Of a stretch of DNA of 64,000 nt, positions 39,001-45,700 are shown in pieces. The translations under genes were made by a program, and so were the position numbers. The stretch comes from Bathymodiolus brooksi (taxonomy: Eukaryota; Mollusca; Bivalvia; Mytilida; Modiolidae). Under the pieces are notes generated by a model that had not been told where the DNA came from, ran no database searches, and worked only from the letters and a program-made list of their open reading frames with translations. The DNA is taken from NCBI GenBank assembly GCA_963680875.1, contig OY804578.1, forward strand, positions 100,717,689-100,781,688. The letters run 5' to 3'. The stretch's first letter is position 1, and each line of letters starts with the position of its first letter.

Positions 39001-40374
39001 AACAGCGAGACATTCCCATATTAATACATCTGTCCTAATAATAAGGAAAGCAGAAATATGTAAAATGCCAGTTATCTCCCAATTAAGGGACTACCCTATC
39101 TATCTATCGCTCGCTTCTCGGGGCGCACCTGCTCGACTTATAAAGGGCGAAGCCCTTCTAATGGCTATACGATTTTTCGTAATAAGTCATACTCCTATAT
39201 TGATAGCCAAATATCTGTTCACCAGAAGCATGAAATTATAGAACAAAGTGGTATTTAAAAACAAAATAAAAATTATTTCAATAAGAAATTCGCAAATCTG
39301 TAACCATTTCAATTCTTCTCAATTGAAATAAACTTAAAAGAAAATTCTAATATCAAAATCGTGTGCTACAAGAAATGATCGTTTCATGTTTACAGTGATG
39401 GATGACGTCATTTTCTAGTGTGCATTTCGTTTGCTTCGGAGAGGAAAGAAACATGAATAAATGTGCATCCACTTCTTGGTCATCCTGTCTCTGAAAACTT
39501 TGTGAGCTGGTGACAGGCTGGTGTCAAACATTGAAGAACAGCTCTGCATCGTTTTTATGTATACAGGAAACCTATTTCATCTCCACGATCTTGCAATTTG
39601 AAAGTGATTAAAAAAATGTGTACATTTGAAGTGCAGTTGTGTATGATGTCTGGACAACTGATTTTGTCAGGTAAGCCTTTTAACACATTTTCCATGGCAA
39701 GGTTAAAAATATTGCAATTGCGTCTGACCCTCACTCCCCTTTCCAATACCACCAAGGATCCTACTATATAAATCCTTGCTACCACGCATGGCATGTATTT
39801 TTTTTCTCTCGAGTCTCTCACCATATTTTCCCCATGGCCATGATCTGTGATTGGAATGGGGTATTTTTTTTTATTCTCGTGTCTCTTATTGATTCACCGT
39901 TATATGTGAAATTCTCAAAAATGGCAAATTTTAATTTCAAGTTAATCGTGATTTGGATTTTTTCTATTTTCTGAGATTCGTGACCAGAACACCCCCCCTT
40001 TTTTTTTTTTTAGTTTTCGTCTATGGAAAAGGTGTTCAAAATACATCACATGTAGATGTAAATTTACAATTATTTTTTCCTTCAATTTACATCTGTATTT
40101 TAGGAGGCATTTGCCTCTCATGCCTCCCTCTTAATTGTCATTATCATCAAATAGGCTTCGCCCTTAAACAGGTTGTGCCTGTCTCATATTAAGTTATGTA
40201 AACAAGTGCCCGTGATTCACACACAACAAAAAAAGAGACCCTAATGCTACACCACAGAGATACTCTATTCACTGCAAAACATATTAAAACCTGTGATCTT
40301 GAGTAAACTTTGGGATCTGTTTGTCTTTTCCAGCGATAAAGACTAGGTTTATGAAGATTGTCATCCATCTTCAT
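5929..40374 (-). CDS. CCDC191-like coiled-coil protein, complete 17-exon gene
   Basis: Coding exons in order: 40374-40291, 38075-38037, 37300-37183, 35692-35507, 34719-34550, 31888-31784, 30739-30621, 29206-29032, 27914-27724, 26911-26620, 24972-24288, 22362-22280, 20915-20814, 14908-14730, 8511-8394, 7853-7699, 6091-5929. All borders are AG/GT, every junction phase agrees, and the sum is 2964 nt (987 residues), close to the roughly 940 residues I recall for human CCDC191. Family-like landmarks: [10 protein letters not shown] near the N-terminus, [17 protein letters not shown] (about 185-205), charged coiled coil (200-332), Trp-rich helical repeats such as [14 protein letters not shown] (333-350), KMAALLDAA (about 440), [19 protein letters not shown] (723-741), a second Trp-rich block (842-935) and the C-terminal [11 protein letters not shown]. 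The Trp-rich repeats recall SFI1-type centrosomal proteins, but molecular function is poorly known. Introns are inflated by transposons and satellites. The exon assembly is mine; expression was not tested. Confidence 0.9.
6205..6335 (+). mobile_element. Truncated SINE-B fragment
   Basis: Contains CTGAGCTAGCACTATAAAA, a relic of the 'agctatatcatgg' block, and a CTTGGCATTAAACAAC end, all shared with the SINE family that hosts the 71-bp array. The tRNA-related head is missing. Confidence 0.6.
6766..7241 (-). mobile_element. Long-TIR (Mutator-like) element carrying a RecQ-like exon
   Basis: A 476-bp element. Its ends are near-perfect inverted repeats of about 70 bp (ATCTTCGCTAGCCAAGGG at the left, CCCTTGGCTAGCGAAGAT at the right). 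Direct repeats GGTTTATAT flank it at 6757-6765 and 7242-7250. A 9-bp duplication with long TIRs fits Mutator-like elements. The target was a half-copy of the foldback MITE family also seen at 1129. The inside carries a gene fragment, described separately. No transposase is present. Confidence 0.75.
6912..7037 (-). pseudogene. RecQ-like helicase first-exon fragment captured in the element
   Basis: Reads [13 protein letters not shown], then LTDNQSKSI and [13 protein letters not shown], which is the Q-motif-like start and the first part of Walker A of a RecQ/DEAD-type helicase. At the point where TGS should continue with GKS the sequence is GGAAGT|GTAAAG, a good donor. So this looks like exon 1 with its original splice site and no downstream exons. 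It may be captured from a host gene, or it may be the remnant of a larger element that encoded the helicase. Confidence 0.6.
7699..7853 (-). CDS. CCDC191-like exon 16
   Basis: Encodes [18 protein letters not shown] and neighbours, the last Trp-rich block. Phase 0 in, 2 out, donor TG|GTATGT. Confidence 0.88.
7854..8393. repeat. Intron with a diverged roughly 270-bp direct duplication
   Basis: The blocks at about 7890-7990 and 8160-8275 share AAAATTGGATGAA-like, TACCTTCCA-like, GGCCCCTTTT and GAAATAAAATAGC elements in the same order. Nothing coding is seen. Confidence 0.45.
8394..8511 (-). CDS. CCDC191-like exon 15
   Basis: [19 protein letters not shown] and YFKNWKN, phase 2 in, 0 out, donor GTAAGT. 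The intron before it holds the 5.4-kb LINE. Confidence 0.88.
8738..9250 (+). CDS. LINE ORF1 protein, N-terminally shortened
   Basis: A 170-residue open frame with an L1/Tx1-type RNA-binding pattern: [31 protein letters not shown] and [13 protein letters not shown], resembling the RRM-like and C-terminal domains of L1 ORF1p. The N-terminal coiled coil is mostly absent. The frame before it, ending [13 protein letters not shown], looks like coding sequence offset by one frame at an A-run, so the ATG may be internal. Expected role is RNA chaperone in the retrotransposition particle. Confidence 0.75.
   Translation: MSEIQKQVADNEIISKEALQMSNYNQQYSRKFNIKIMNYPENKDEKIRDIFVKDIVMDKLNVKVDSSEIQAIHRIPGKIGEARPVIVKLVNSEVKYRIMRAKKNLPKKETVRLVDDVTKHNMGLITRLRNCKELESAWYFNCSVYGKTFDEKRIKFDIFDDINNKIAKRH
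9975..13733 (+). pseudogene. LINE ORF2 (endonuclease and reverse transcriptase), frameshifted
   Basis: The endonuclease opens with [32 protein letters not shown] and RTDHSAI. The RT shows [27 protein letters not shown] and [12 protein letters not shown], then YADD at about 12091. A C-terminal CSFCN...EHLFFNC motif lies near 13368-13422. Reading passes through successive frames: shifts fall near 12040-12060, 12755-12765 and 13570, after which the frame runs to TAA at 13731-13733. The RT's YADD is therefore out of frame with the endonuclease, so this copy should not make a full protein. Domain order places it in the L1/Tx1 group. Confidence 0.88.
14730..14908 (-). CDS. CCDC191-like exon 14
   Basis: [20 protein letters not shown], then [10 protein letters not shown] and [11 protein letters not shown], matching the family's second Trp-rich region entry. 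Phase 0 in, 2 out, donor AG|GTTAGG. Confidence 0.88.
14955..20390 (-). mobile_element. SINE-B copy internally expanded by a 71-bp satellite
   Basis: The left flank GTAGTTTAACACCAAGTG and the right flank from CTAGACCAACATGC to the tRNA-like end (GGGCTCAAACCCATGATC at 20290-20340, minus-strand B box) are the two halves of one SINE. Complete relatives at 20404-20739 and 60160-60495 have one unit where this copy has about 72. The right part also carries a short duplication of 'tgatccaacccgggctcaaa'. Confidence 0.8.
14999..20109. repeat. 71-bp tandem array, about 72 copies
   Basis: The unit runs from GTGAGCTATATCATG to TCTATTTTCTAC. Copies are nearly identical, with recurrent variants at two sites: CATG(T/G/A)CAAG and CAAG(T/C)TAC. 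A few copies have small indels (near 15146, 15560 and 16690). TCATGTCA and TGACATGA inside the unit form an inverted pair in the T variants. No open frame runs through it. Confidence 0.97.
20404..20739 (-). mobile_element. SINE-B, single-unit copy
   Basis: Same family as the array-bearing element and immediately beside it. It has TTTAACACCAACTCAGG, one AGCTATATCATGGCGAG block, ACTAAACCAACATGCCGAG, and ends in a tRNA-like region with GAGCTCAAAG and ATCATTACACCACC. It serves as the pre-expansion reference. Confidence 0.8.
20814..20915 (-). CDS. CCDC191-like exon 13
   Basis: Thirty-four residues of charged coiled coil, [17 protein letters not shown] onward, phase 0 on both sides. The intron that follows on the minus strand contains the 71-bp satellite. 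Confidence 0.9.
21090..21300 (+). mobile_element. V-SINE-like copy, 5'-eroded
   Basis: Starts in the tRNA-like head near GGACTAAAGTTGTGATT, then GACTTGCGACAGATCAG, a V-domain-like centre and GTTGAAAGTGACATCA. The first part of the head is unrecognisable and the tail has no telomere-like hexamers. Confidence 0.7.
22054..22203. mobile_element. Small MITE, diverged
   Basis: It opens ACAGTTGTCCCCC and closes near GAGGGAACTAGT, an inverted pair. The interior CAATGCATCTGAAATCTGGC is shared with the MITE at 30445-30576. Confidence 0.5.
22280..22362 (-). CDS. CCDC191-like exon 12
   Basis: Encodes [20 protein letters not shown], a landmark segment of the family's C-terminal half. Phase 1 in, 0 out. 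Confidence 0.9.
22815..22970. repeat. Inverted repeat, arms about 50 bp
   Basis: ACAATATTGGTATATTGACG at the left pairs with GTCAATACACCAATATTG at the right, continuing through AAATATAGAATT in both arms. The right arm ends at ATTTATCCTGCAAT, a terminal motif also seen in the MITE at 32629-32844. Confidence 0.6.
23063..23220. repeat. 53-bp tandem repeat, three copies
   Basis: The unit is GTGTGGCTTAATAGC through GTGTTATTATGAC. The end of the third unit provides the ATTATGAC target site of the adjacent hAT-like element. Confidence 0.85.
23221..23636. mobile_element. hAT-like MITE, 416 bp
   Basis: The ends TAGGGGTGTAACGATAC and GAATCGTTTCCCCCTTA are imperfect inverted repeats. ATTATGAC is duplicated exactly on both sides (23213-23220 and 23637-23644). 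An 8-bp duplication is the hAT signature. The interior is rich in CGATAC/GTATCG motifs and has no transposase. Confidence 0.8.
24018..24224. mobile_element. hAT-like MITE, related to the previous one
   Basis: Starts TAGGGGTGTAACGATCC and ends TATTGTTACACCCATA. The flanks AATCTCTG and TATCTCAG match at six of eight positions, consistent with an aged 8-bp duplication. It shares the CGATAC-rich interior. Confidence 0.65.
24288..24972 (-). CDS. CCDC191-like exon 11, largest exon
   Basis: A 685-bp exon: basic linker, a Gln/Glu coiled coil ([17 protein letters not shown]) and a low-complexity Gln/Ser/Thr tail. Phase 0 in, 1 out at A|GTAAGT. An uninterrupted reading would stop three codons later, which supports splicing here. 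Confidence 0.9.
25013..25262. repeat. 62-bp tandem repeat, about four copies
   Basis: The unit is CCATAATTGGTAATGTA through CAAAAAGTGATAT, with an exact 62-bp period. A diverged fifth copy continues to about 25350. It lies some 40 bp outside the exon 11 acceptor. Confidence 0.85.
25392..25531 (+). mobile_element. V-SINE-like copy, 5'-truncated
   Basis: Begins at ATAAAGTGTGTCAGTGACTT in the middle of the element and keeps the V-domain-like centre plus the CCATAACCCTCC tail. 5' truncation is typical of LINE-driven insertion. Confidence 0.8.
25903..26135 (-). mobile_element. V-SINE-like copy
   Basis: Near full length, with the head GGGGCCAACGTGGTCGTG on the minus strand. Several CpG-derived changes are present. 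Confidence 0.82.
26620..26911 (-). CDS. CCDC191-like exon 10
   Basis: Encodes [16 protein letters not shown] and KMAALLDAA, then a Ser/Thr-rich linker ending PSASEI. Phase 2 in, 0 out, donor GTAAGT. Confidence 0.92.
26990..27229. mobile_element. Foldback MITE, 240 bp
   Basis: The left arm GGGTCCGTTGTTGAACTTG pairs with the right arm CAAGTTCAACAACGAACCCC. The pairing continues about 75 bp inward through ATTAGCCA and ATTCCTAATC. The centre is rich in TGATTA/TAATCA. No clear target duplication was found. Confidence 0.75.
27724..27914 (-). CDS. CCDC191-like exon 9
   Basis: Trp-rich segment [17 protein letters not shown], then [17 protein letters not shown]. Phase 0 in, 2 out, strong donor GTAAGA. 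This is the first SFI1-like helical block. Confidence 0.92.
28383..28469 (-). mobile_element. V-SINE-like head fragment
   Basis: Only the tRNA-like part remains: CCAACTACCATATTATCA and AAACTCAGAAC, in minus-strand orientation. Confidence 0.45.
28756..29040. repeat. 57-bp tandem repeat, five copies, at the exon 8 donor
   Basis: The exact 57-bp unit is AGCAGAAACACAAG through CATACCCTAAGATC. The last unit contains the end of CCDC191-like exon 8 and its donor, so CTTAGG|GTATGA is present five times on the minus strand. Because 57 is a multiple of three, spurious long open frames appear on both strands. Confidence 0.95.
29032..29206 (-). CDS. CCDC191-like exon 8
   Basis: Coiled coil ending [10 protein letters not shown], phase 2 in and 0 out. 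The donor (AGG|GTATGA) lies in a 57-bp unit repeated five times into the intron, so near-identical donors follow it every 57 bp. Skipping the first donor meets an in-frame TGA at once (GTA TGA). Confidence 0.88.
29237..29590 (-). mobile_element. SINE-B copy, diverged
   Basis: Keeps CAAGTGAGCAGTTTTTCAGC, TGAGATGATATATCTGTC, TAGATCACCATGCTGAAC and AGCAACAAATACTAATT in family order. The B-box region is eroded. Confidence 0.65.
30056..30220 (+). mobile_element. Element C, single-unit copy
   Basis: Shares AAGTTTAAACAGTGATGA, AATATCAACAAAACAAAC, one CTCACCTCAATTCATTGAA block and GGAACAGACACAAAA with the element that hosts the 38-bp array. The array unit occurs here once. Confidence 0.7.
30445..30576. 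mobile_element. Small MITE, about 130 bp
   Basis: ACAGTAGTCCTCCCCTT at the left and CAGGGGAACTACTGC at the right are inverted repeats. It shares its interior with 22054-22203. Confidence 0.65.
30621..30739 (-). CDS. CCDC191-like exon 7
   Basis: Coiled-coil exon starting [14 protein letters not shown], phase 0 in and 2 out, donor AAAAG|GTGTTT. Confidence 0.85.
30932..31463 (-). mobile_element. SINE-B copy with an internal 66-bp expansion
   Basis: Has the family blocks CAACTATATCATGGCAAG, CTAGGCTAACATGCTGAGC and GAAAAGCAGCAAATATC. Here the amplified part is a different segment from that of the 71-bp array. Confidence 0.75.
31093..31345. repeat. 66-67 bp tandem repeat, four copies, inside SINE-B
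   Basis: The unit is GACATGTTGCTCCACTCAG through CAAGTCTATCCATGAGTA. Unit starts lie near 31093, 31159, 31226 and 31293. Other SINE-B copies have this segment once. Confidence 0.9.
31784..31888 (-). CDS. CCDC191-like exon 6
   Basis: Thirty-five residues of Lys/Glu-rich coiled coil starting [12 protein letters not shown], phase 0 on both sides. Confidence 0.9.
31927..32015. repeat. 42-bp direct duplication
   Basis: ATGATTGAAGACCTGGAATG through TATCCCCAACTA occurs twice in tandem without change. The period is a multiple of three and lies in a short open frame, but no family resemblance is seen. Confidence 0.85.
32144..32380 (+). mobile_element. V-SINE-like copy, full length
   Basis: Head GGGGCCGTCATGATCGTG, B-box-like GAGTTTGAACCCC, V-like centre and ATAATCCTAACCCT tail. 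Confidence 0.85.
32629..32844. mobile_element. MITE with 14-bp TIR, 216 bp
   Basis: ATTTATCCTGCAAT at the left and ATTGCAGGATAAAT at the right form a perfect TIR. The same terminal motif faces inward at 22963-22976 and about 23704-23717, so the hAT-like MITE at 23221 may sit inside another member. Confidence 0.75.
32845..34347. mobile_element. Large non-autonomous hAT-like element, 1.5 kb
   Basis: Starts CAGGGGTTTCAAAGT and ends ACTTTGAAACCCCTG, a perfect 15-bp TIR. ATAAAT abuts both ends. It begins exactly where the 216-bp MITE ends. Short minus-strand frames inside (for example 33437-33715) match no family I recognise, and no transposase motif was seen. Confidence 0.7.
34550..34719 (-). 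CDS. CCDC191-like exon 5
   Basis: Encodes [20 protein letters not shown] and ends [12 protein letters not shown], the most family-diagnostic segment of the N-terminal half. Phase 1 in, 0 out. Confidence 0.92.
34783..34955. repeat. Diverged tandem duplication, about 95 bp
   Basis: CGTCTGTAGCCCACAACTG with CATGCTTCGATACTC recurs as CATCTGTAACCCACAGCTG with CATGCTCCGATATAC, followed in both by CAACTGACAG and ATCCTTGTAGT. Confidence 0.7.
35507..35692 (-). CDS. CCDC191-like exon 4
   Basis: Continues [16 protein letters not shown], then an acidic segment with [11 protein letters not shown]. Phase 1 in and out, donor GAAG|GTAAAT. Confidence 0.9.
35893..36056 (-). mobile_element. Element C, single-unit copy
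   Basis: The reverse complement carries GAAAGTTTAAACAGTAATGG, one degenerate unit, TGGAAATCCAGGCCCTGG and GGGACAGACACAAAG. It shows the pre-expansion state of the 38-bp array host. Confidence 0.7.
36201..36459 (-). mobile_element. V-SINE-like copy, full length
   Basis: One of the best-preserved copies: head GGGGGCCGTCGTGGTCATG, GAGTTCGAACCCTG B box, and CGGTTTCCTCCACCAATA centre on the minus strand. Confidence 0.88.
36761..37162. mobile_element. TIR element with GACGGACGG tract
   Basis: TACCCCCACTCAT at the left and ATGAGTGGGGGTA at the right form the TIR. Inside is a direct duplication of about 166 bp (unit from AGTCGCACGGTAAACAGG) and a GGACGGACGG-type tract at about 37090-37118. It ends about 20 nt from the donor of CCDC191-like exon 3. 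Confidence 0.75.
37183..37300 (-). CDS. CCDC191-like exon 3
   Basis: Residues 42-80, [16 protein letters not shown] onward, phase 0 in and 1 out. The MITE at 36761-37162 ends about 20 nt into the intron beyond its donor. Confidence 0.85.
37301..38036. other. Intron, nothing recognised
   Basis: Unique AT-rich sequence. I see no repeat, SINE or coding signal. Confidence 0.5.
38037..38075 (-). CDS. CCDC191-like exon 2, 39-bp microexon
   Basis: Encodes 13 residues, [13 protein letters not shown], between TTTCAG and GTAAATC, phase 0 on both sides. It could be skipped without changing frame. The Trp and charge pattern suit the family's N-terminus. Confidence 0.75.
38244..38484 (+). mobile_element. 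V-SINE-like copy (first of a duplicated pair)
   Basis: Head GGGGAGCCATCATGGTTG, GAGTTCGAATCCAAC B box, tail CACCATAACCCTAACC. Its twin is at 38602-38842. Confidence 0.85.
38602..38842 (+). mobile_element. V-SINE-like copy (second of a duplicated pair)
   Basis: Nearly identical to 38244-38484, produced by local duplication rather than by a second insertion. Confidence 0.85.
40291..40374 (-). CDS. CCDC191-like exon 1 (start codon)
   Basis: Residues 1-28, beginning [17 protein letters not shown]. An in-frame TGA lies upstream at about 40467, and no other in-frame ATG lies between it and 40374, so this ATG is the first usable one. The donor CAG|GTTTTAAT is weaker than the rest but gives phase 0, as exon 2 requires. 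Confidence 0.75.
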
Positions 40375-42512
40375 AAAAGAATTTGTCCACTGGGAGCTGC
40401 CATCTTTAAACAATTTTACGTTGCTGGCAAGATCATGTGATATTGGACGAGACAATACGATATTTCATAATGGACAAGATGAAGATATAGAATTACAACT
40501 AAAACAATTCATTGAAACTCAGGTAAAATGACAGACTTAAGCAATTTTATTAAGTAGTTTAAAATGTATTCATTGTATTTATTTCAGCATCTTCTTTTCG
40601 AAGCTTAGGGTGCTCCCTTTTAGCGCAAGAGTCGATGTCCCCTGTGTCAGATTTTGTGTTGGTATATTCCAGGTCATTCCAAATTTTAAACATTTTTCTC
40701 AAATAATGGGACACTCCAGTCTTCTCATTCTGTTAATAGGGTCCTTAGGATTTCACTGATTGTCCAGTTAAAATATTGATGGAGTTGATATTCGGACAAT
40801 AAGTAATAAAGAAAAATGTTGTCTTATTGGAAAAGGACGCCATTAACATAATTTATTTTTAGCAGGCCATGTCTAGACAAAATGGTGTACATGGCCTTGA
40901 TATTTACATCTGACACCCCCCCTCAAATACTTGACCAAACCACCTTGGAGGTGAAAAAAAAAATAAAAAAAACTGTTTTATGTTCTGTAGACCTATTTGT
41001 AAGCCCAATATAAAATATCATTGACCAGTCCAATTTTCAATGTACAAAAATGTAATTATTTGGCATATTGACAAAAAAAATAAATATTAAAGCATTCCAG
41101 GTTTTTGCAGTATTCCCACTGGCACTTACACAAACAGAAATAGTCCTTCATCAAATCATCAACAACTAATAAATTGAAATAATTATATACATATATATCA
41201 TGTATACTGTATACTGTGTATGCAATTATTTATTTTTCATTTCCATATAATTATTTGAATTTCTGGTGACTCCAAATAATAAAATGAAAAAGAAAAAAAA
41301 ATACAAAAATAATCATGAAAAATAAATTTCAATTTTATTATTTGGATCCATTTCAAGTGACTGCGATTTGAAGTACAAATGTGCACAGGTATCTTCATTT
41401 AAAATACAGATCTCTATAGTATATTTATTTAAGAAAATGAGATATCTATTCCACATTAAAGATACACATACACAAAAATGTACCTGTCTTTATTTTAAAT
41501 GAATCAAATTTTAATGCTTAATGCTGGATGTTTTAAAATGAATAAATAATTAAACTAGACTTTATTAAACACAAACTGTGCATGAATAATCAGGAGAGAT
41601 ATTTTTGCAGATTTAGATGAGCCTCTATTTCTTTCATCTAATTCTAATGATTTTTTTTGCAAAAAATATTAAACTATTTTATTTAGAAAAATTCTGAAAT
41701 TTTGCATATTTGGAAGGTATATAGAATTTTTGTTTTTCAAGGGTTTTTTTCTTTTTTTGAATTGATTGTACAATGTATGTCGACAAATATTTCCTCTATC
41801 TCATACAGTGCCAAATTTGAAAATTTGATCTTTCTTATTTTTCATCCTATTTTAATGCATTTTTTTGGTGCAAAATCAGTTGTACAGAATATGTATTATT
41901 TTTTTTATGGAAAAAAGGCTAAATGCACCCAAATTCAGACATTTTGCACGTGGAAGATGTACACAATTTATATTTTTCATCTAAATTTGACATGTTAGAT
42001 GCATTTTTTTTCTTTGAATTATTATTTTCGATTATATTCCTGATAACATTCCCTGTTTATGTTTCTCAGTCAGATTTCATTGGGCTAGCTCTTATGGTTT
42101 CCACGATTAAAGGGGTTAAGTAGGGCTAATAAACAAGACATGTACAAATACCTGAAATACAGTGGGGGTCAGTTAATTTTTGTGTCCAGCTATTTACTGT
42201 GTCAAGCAAAAAAAGTGTTAAGTACATTTTTTCAACTTTCCCATGTCGACATGCTGTGGTTGTATCATGCTGCGCTTCACGTTGCCCTTTAGTTTTAATG
42301 TAGGGAACATACAAGTTACTATGTTTTTGTTCAGTTCACTTTAATCAATTCACCTCTAGTTAAAATTTTCGATTATTTTGAACTTGTTATAGGGTAAATT
42401 TTGCAAAATCTGCAGATCATTCCTGCAAAATGATAGACAATACATTATAAAAAAAATGAATTTCACAGCATTTGGAACATATGTAAGAAATATTTTCAAA
42501 TATTCCTTTCAG
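40375..42512. promoter_or_regulatory. Head-to-head intergenic region with the two promoters
   Basis: Divergent genes start on either side, so both promoters should lie here. A plus-strand GAAACTCAG|GTAAAATG at about 40513-40528 could be the donor of a 5' untranslated exon of the PRDM10-like gene. If so, the two promoters lie close to 40.4-40.5 kb. The rest is AT-rich, with a diverged roughly 245-bp duplication (about 41700 and 41945). No TATA or CpG-rich core is convincing. Confidence 0.4.
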
Positions 42513-42545
42513 AAGTACAACAGACAGACCATCAGATGTTACAGA

Positions 42546-42775
42546 ATGGATGACAATGGCCAGGATGACAATGAAGTGTGGACTCCACCAGAATCCACAC
42601 AGGAACATTATCCAATTTCATACGATCCACAGAGAGTTGGCGAATCCTCGTCATACCAGTCAAATGTAGTCTACTCATCATCCACGTTGACATTTCCTAC
42701 GTCTTCAACACAGAATGCCCAGTCTTATAACTCACAGTATGTTCCACAGGAATATCATCATCCAGATAGTGCAAG
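42546..42775 (+). CDS. PRDM10-like exon with start codon
   Basis: [18 protein letters not shown] onward. The exon begins at the acceptor TTTCAG before 42513; its 33 nt upstream of the ATG are open in frame, so an upstream start cannot be fully excluded. Phase 2 out. Confidence 0.8.
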
Positions 42776-45700
42776 GTAAGCAGTCTTGCCTGAAGCCTGG
42801 GTCAAGTAAAACTGGATTCACTGAAAATTATGAAAGAATTTGTTTAAATAATTTTTTTTTTTCTAAATTTGGTTTTCTGGCAAATAAGTGAAAAAAATTA
42901 AGGCAAAGACTGGGAAAGCTTTATTGCTTGGGTGTAAAATGATCGAAAATGGGGGATGCTCAACAAAATGTCAAGTTTTATACATGTACATCAGTACATG
43001 ACCTTTTGTGTAGTGGCAAATATTTTCACTAGAACATCACTGTCCTAATTGTTCAATGCTAGTTTTACATGAATGTAGTTTTGGTGGAATGTGCTCTACA
43101 GTCGCAAATTAAGTCCGGGGGTTGGTATCCCTTCCCCCCTTTGTCCTGACAGGCTAAAATTAAATAAAAATAAAAATGACTAGAAAAAATTGAAAACTAA
43201 TGCTAAAATAATAGCTTGAAACCCCTTTTCACAAGTGACTGCCATCCCCTTTTGAAAAGTCCTGGATCTGAACTTGCCCTACATAACATAACAAAGCTAG
43301 TTATATTTTCAGATATTTGTACAAGGGTATCACCATTCTGTTGATGCAACGTAAAAACAAAAACATATCTTCAAGGATTTTATGTTGTTCCTATCTACAT
43401 GTATGTTATATTTGTGATCTGCTGAAAATATCTGTAATTTGATTGGTTGGTTTGGTTTATGGTGTTTAACACCACTTTCAACAATATTTCAGTTATATCG
43501 TGGCAGTCAGTTTTATTGATGGAGGAAACTTTATAACATACCGTTGTATCGAGTATACCTCGCCATGAATGGGGTTCGAACTCACAGCTTTAGTGATGAT
43601 AGGCACTGATTGCCTAGGTAGTTTTACATCCAACTACCATACGATCACGACCACGACGGCCCCTGTTTGTAATTTGAAAGTGTCATTTGTAGCTAATTAT
43701 AGAGGAACACTTGTAATGTTTTTTTAATTTTTATTTGTAGAGGTTTACCATTTTCTGAGAATTCCTATCACATAACAGCATCACAGGCCCAGATCTACCA
43801 AGCGGCACAGTCGTCATTTGATCGTATGTCTCCAGTTGATGATTACAGAGCAGGTGGTAATGAGAACATCTCCTACTCAGGGCTTGCTGCTGATAATGGT
43901 CAGTTGATTGCAGGGGTTGTAGACAGTAGTACCCTACATCAGGTAACTGCATCAATGGTGTAATTATTAATGTGTTCATCTCTATTGTGGTAGATTGTGG
44001 GTTCAAACACTGGTTTTTATCTTTGTGATTTTTATGTTTTTCTGTAGATCAAAATCTGTATTTGCTTTTTATTAGCTCAGCTTGATAGTCAATGTATTGT
44101 CCCTTACAAACTTTCAAGCCAAGGTGTGTTAAATTGGTATTTGCTGCTTCTCTACAAAGCTAGTAGCATCATTGAGTAAGAGCAAAGACTGATTGACTGT
44201 AAGCTAGGATTGCATGTCTGAGTGTAATGACATGTCTATTAGTGGACTGTTGGTTTCAGTGAGCCTATAAAAATACAACTAAGTATATTGGTCTAGTACA
44301 AAGTGGACATCATCATCATTGTATCTAAATGTAACTTGTTCTTAACATGATAGAGCTGGAAAATTGCGCACTTGGTGTTAAGCAACAATTTAAAAAAAAT
44401 CAAGTTAGTTTTTAGCATGTTGTACCACAGTTGTTGATTACAGACAGGGTCAAATGTCACAGACTGGCTCTAATGTTACAAAGGGCCGTTGTGGCCGCGA
44501 TTGTATGGTAGTTGGATTTACAACTACCTATGCAATCAATGCCTGTCACCACTGATGTTGTGAGTTCGAATCTCGATCAGGGTGAGGTGTACAACATAAT
44601 GTGATAAAGTTTGTCAGTGACTTGTGACAGGTCGGTGGTTTTCTCCAGGTCCTCTGGTTTCCTCCACCAATAAAACTTACCACCACGATATAACCGAAAT
44701 ATTGTTGAAAGTGGGGGTTAAACTCCATGAAACCAAACCAAATCAATCAAATGTTACAAATGGGATCAAAGATAGTGAAAAAAAGGTTTTGATAATGGTC
44801 TGCTAATTAAAGAAATAATTTATGTTCATTTGATTACAATAACTTGTCAGGAATTTTACTTAAGCATTTTCTGGATAAATATCAATGTTGGGAATAATTA
44901 ACAATTACTATTGCAGGATTTTAGACTTTCCACCATTTTTATCTATTGTTTTTGGTTTTTTTTTTACATCTACATTTTTTTTATCTTTGTGATTTTTATG
45001 TTTTTCTGTAGATCAAAATTTGTATTTGCTTTTTATTAGCTCAGCTTGATAGTCAATGTATTGTCCCTTACAAACTTTAAAATGTTTGCCATGTCTGACA
45101 TCACAGGACTATTTTAGAATAGGTCCCTATTGGAAAAATTATTTTAACTTTATTCTCATCTGAAACTATTGAATCATTTGACAGCAATCCTACAGAAATG
45201 CTTGAGCTCAAATAATGCATGAATAACCAGGTAAGCCTCTAGTTTATTTTGAGTTTTTTTTCTGTCCAGATGCCTGTTCCTGGAATAATTCCTTGTACAT
45301 GCATTGTAATTCTTATTGTGTTATATTTTTTATCTTGTATTTCTTGTGTTTTCATATTCTGTTGTGATTATAAATTCTAAACATTTAATTTCTGTTTTAG
45401 AGTTACCCCGTACACCAAGTAGTGTTTCAAGGTAGTGACCCCCGTATGTTGACTGTTCAAAGAGTTAGCTCCCCTGTAGACAACACTGTCAGCCAATCAG
45501 CTCTTGGTCTACAACATCAAGACAGTTGTGAAGATCAACAACCTACTCATGCTATGTTAACACCAGTACCAGTATGTATAGAGTTATCTCCCTTAAGCTT
45601 ATAAACAATAGAGTTCATAAAAATTGGTATGCAATACTAGTATAATATATCCAAGGATGATTTTTGTCAGTTATTTAACTGATTTCAGCTATTTTCTTCT

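Noticed and set aside
40374..40455. Upstream extension of CCDC191-like exon 1 to a TTG at 40455
   Set aside because: A TTG start is unlikely in an animal gene and an in-frame TGA lies just upstream. The first in-frame ATG is at 40374.
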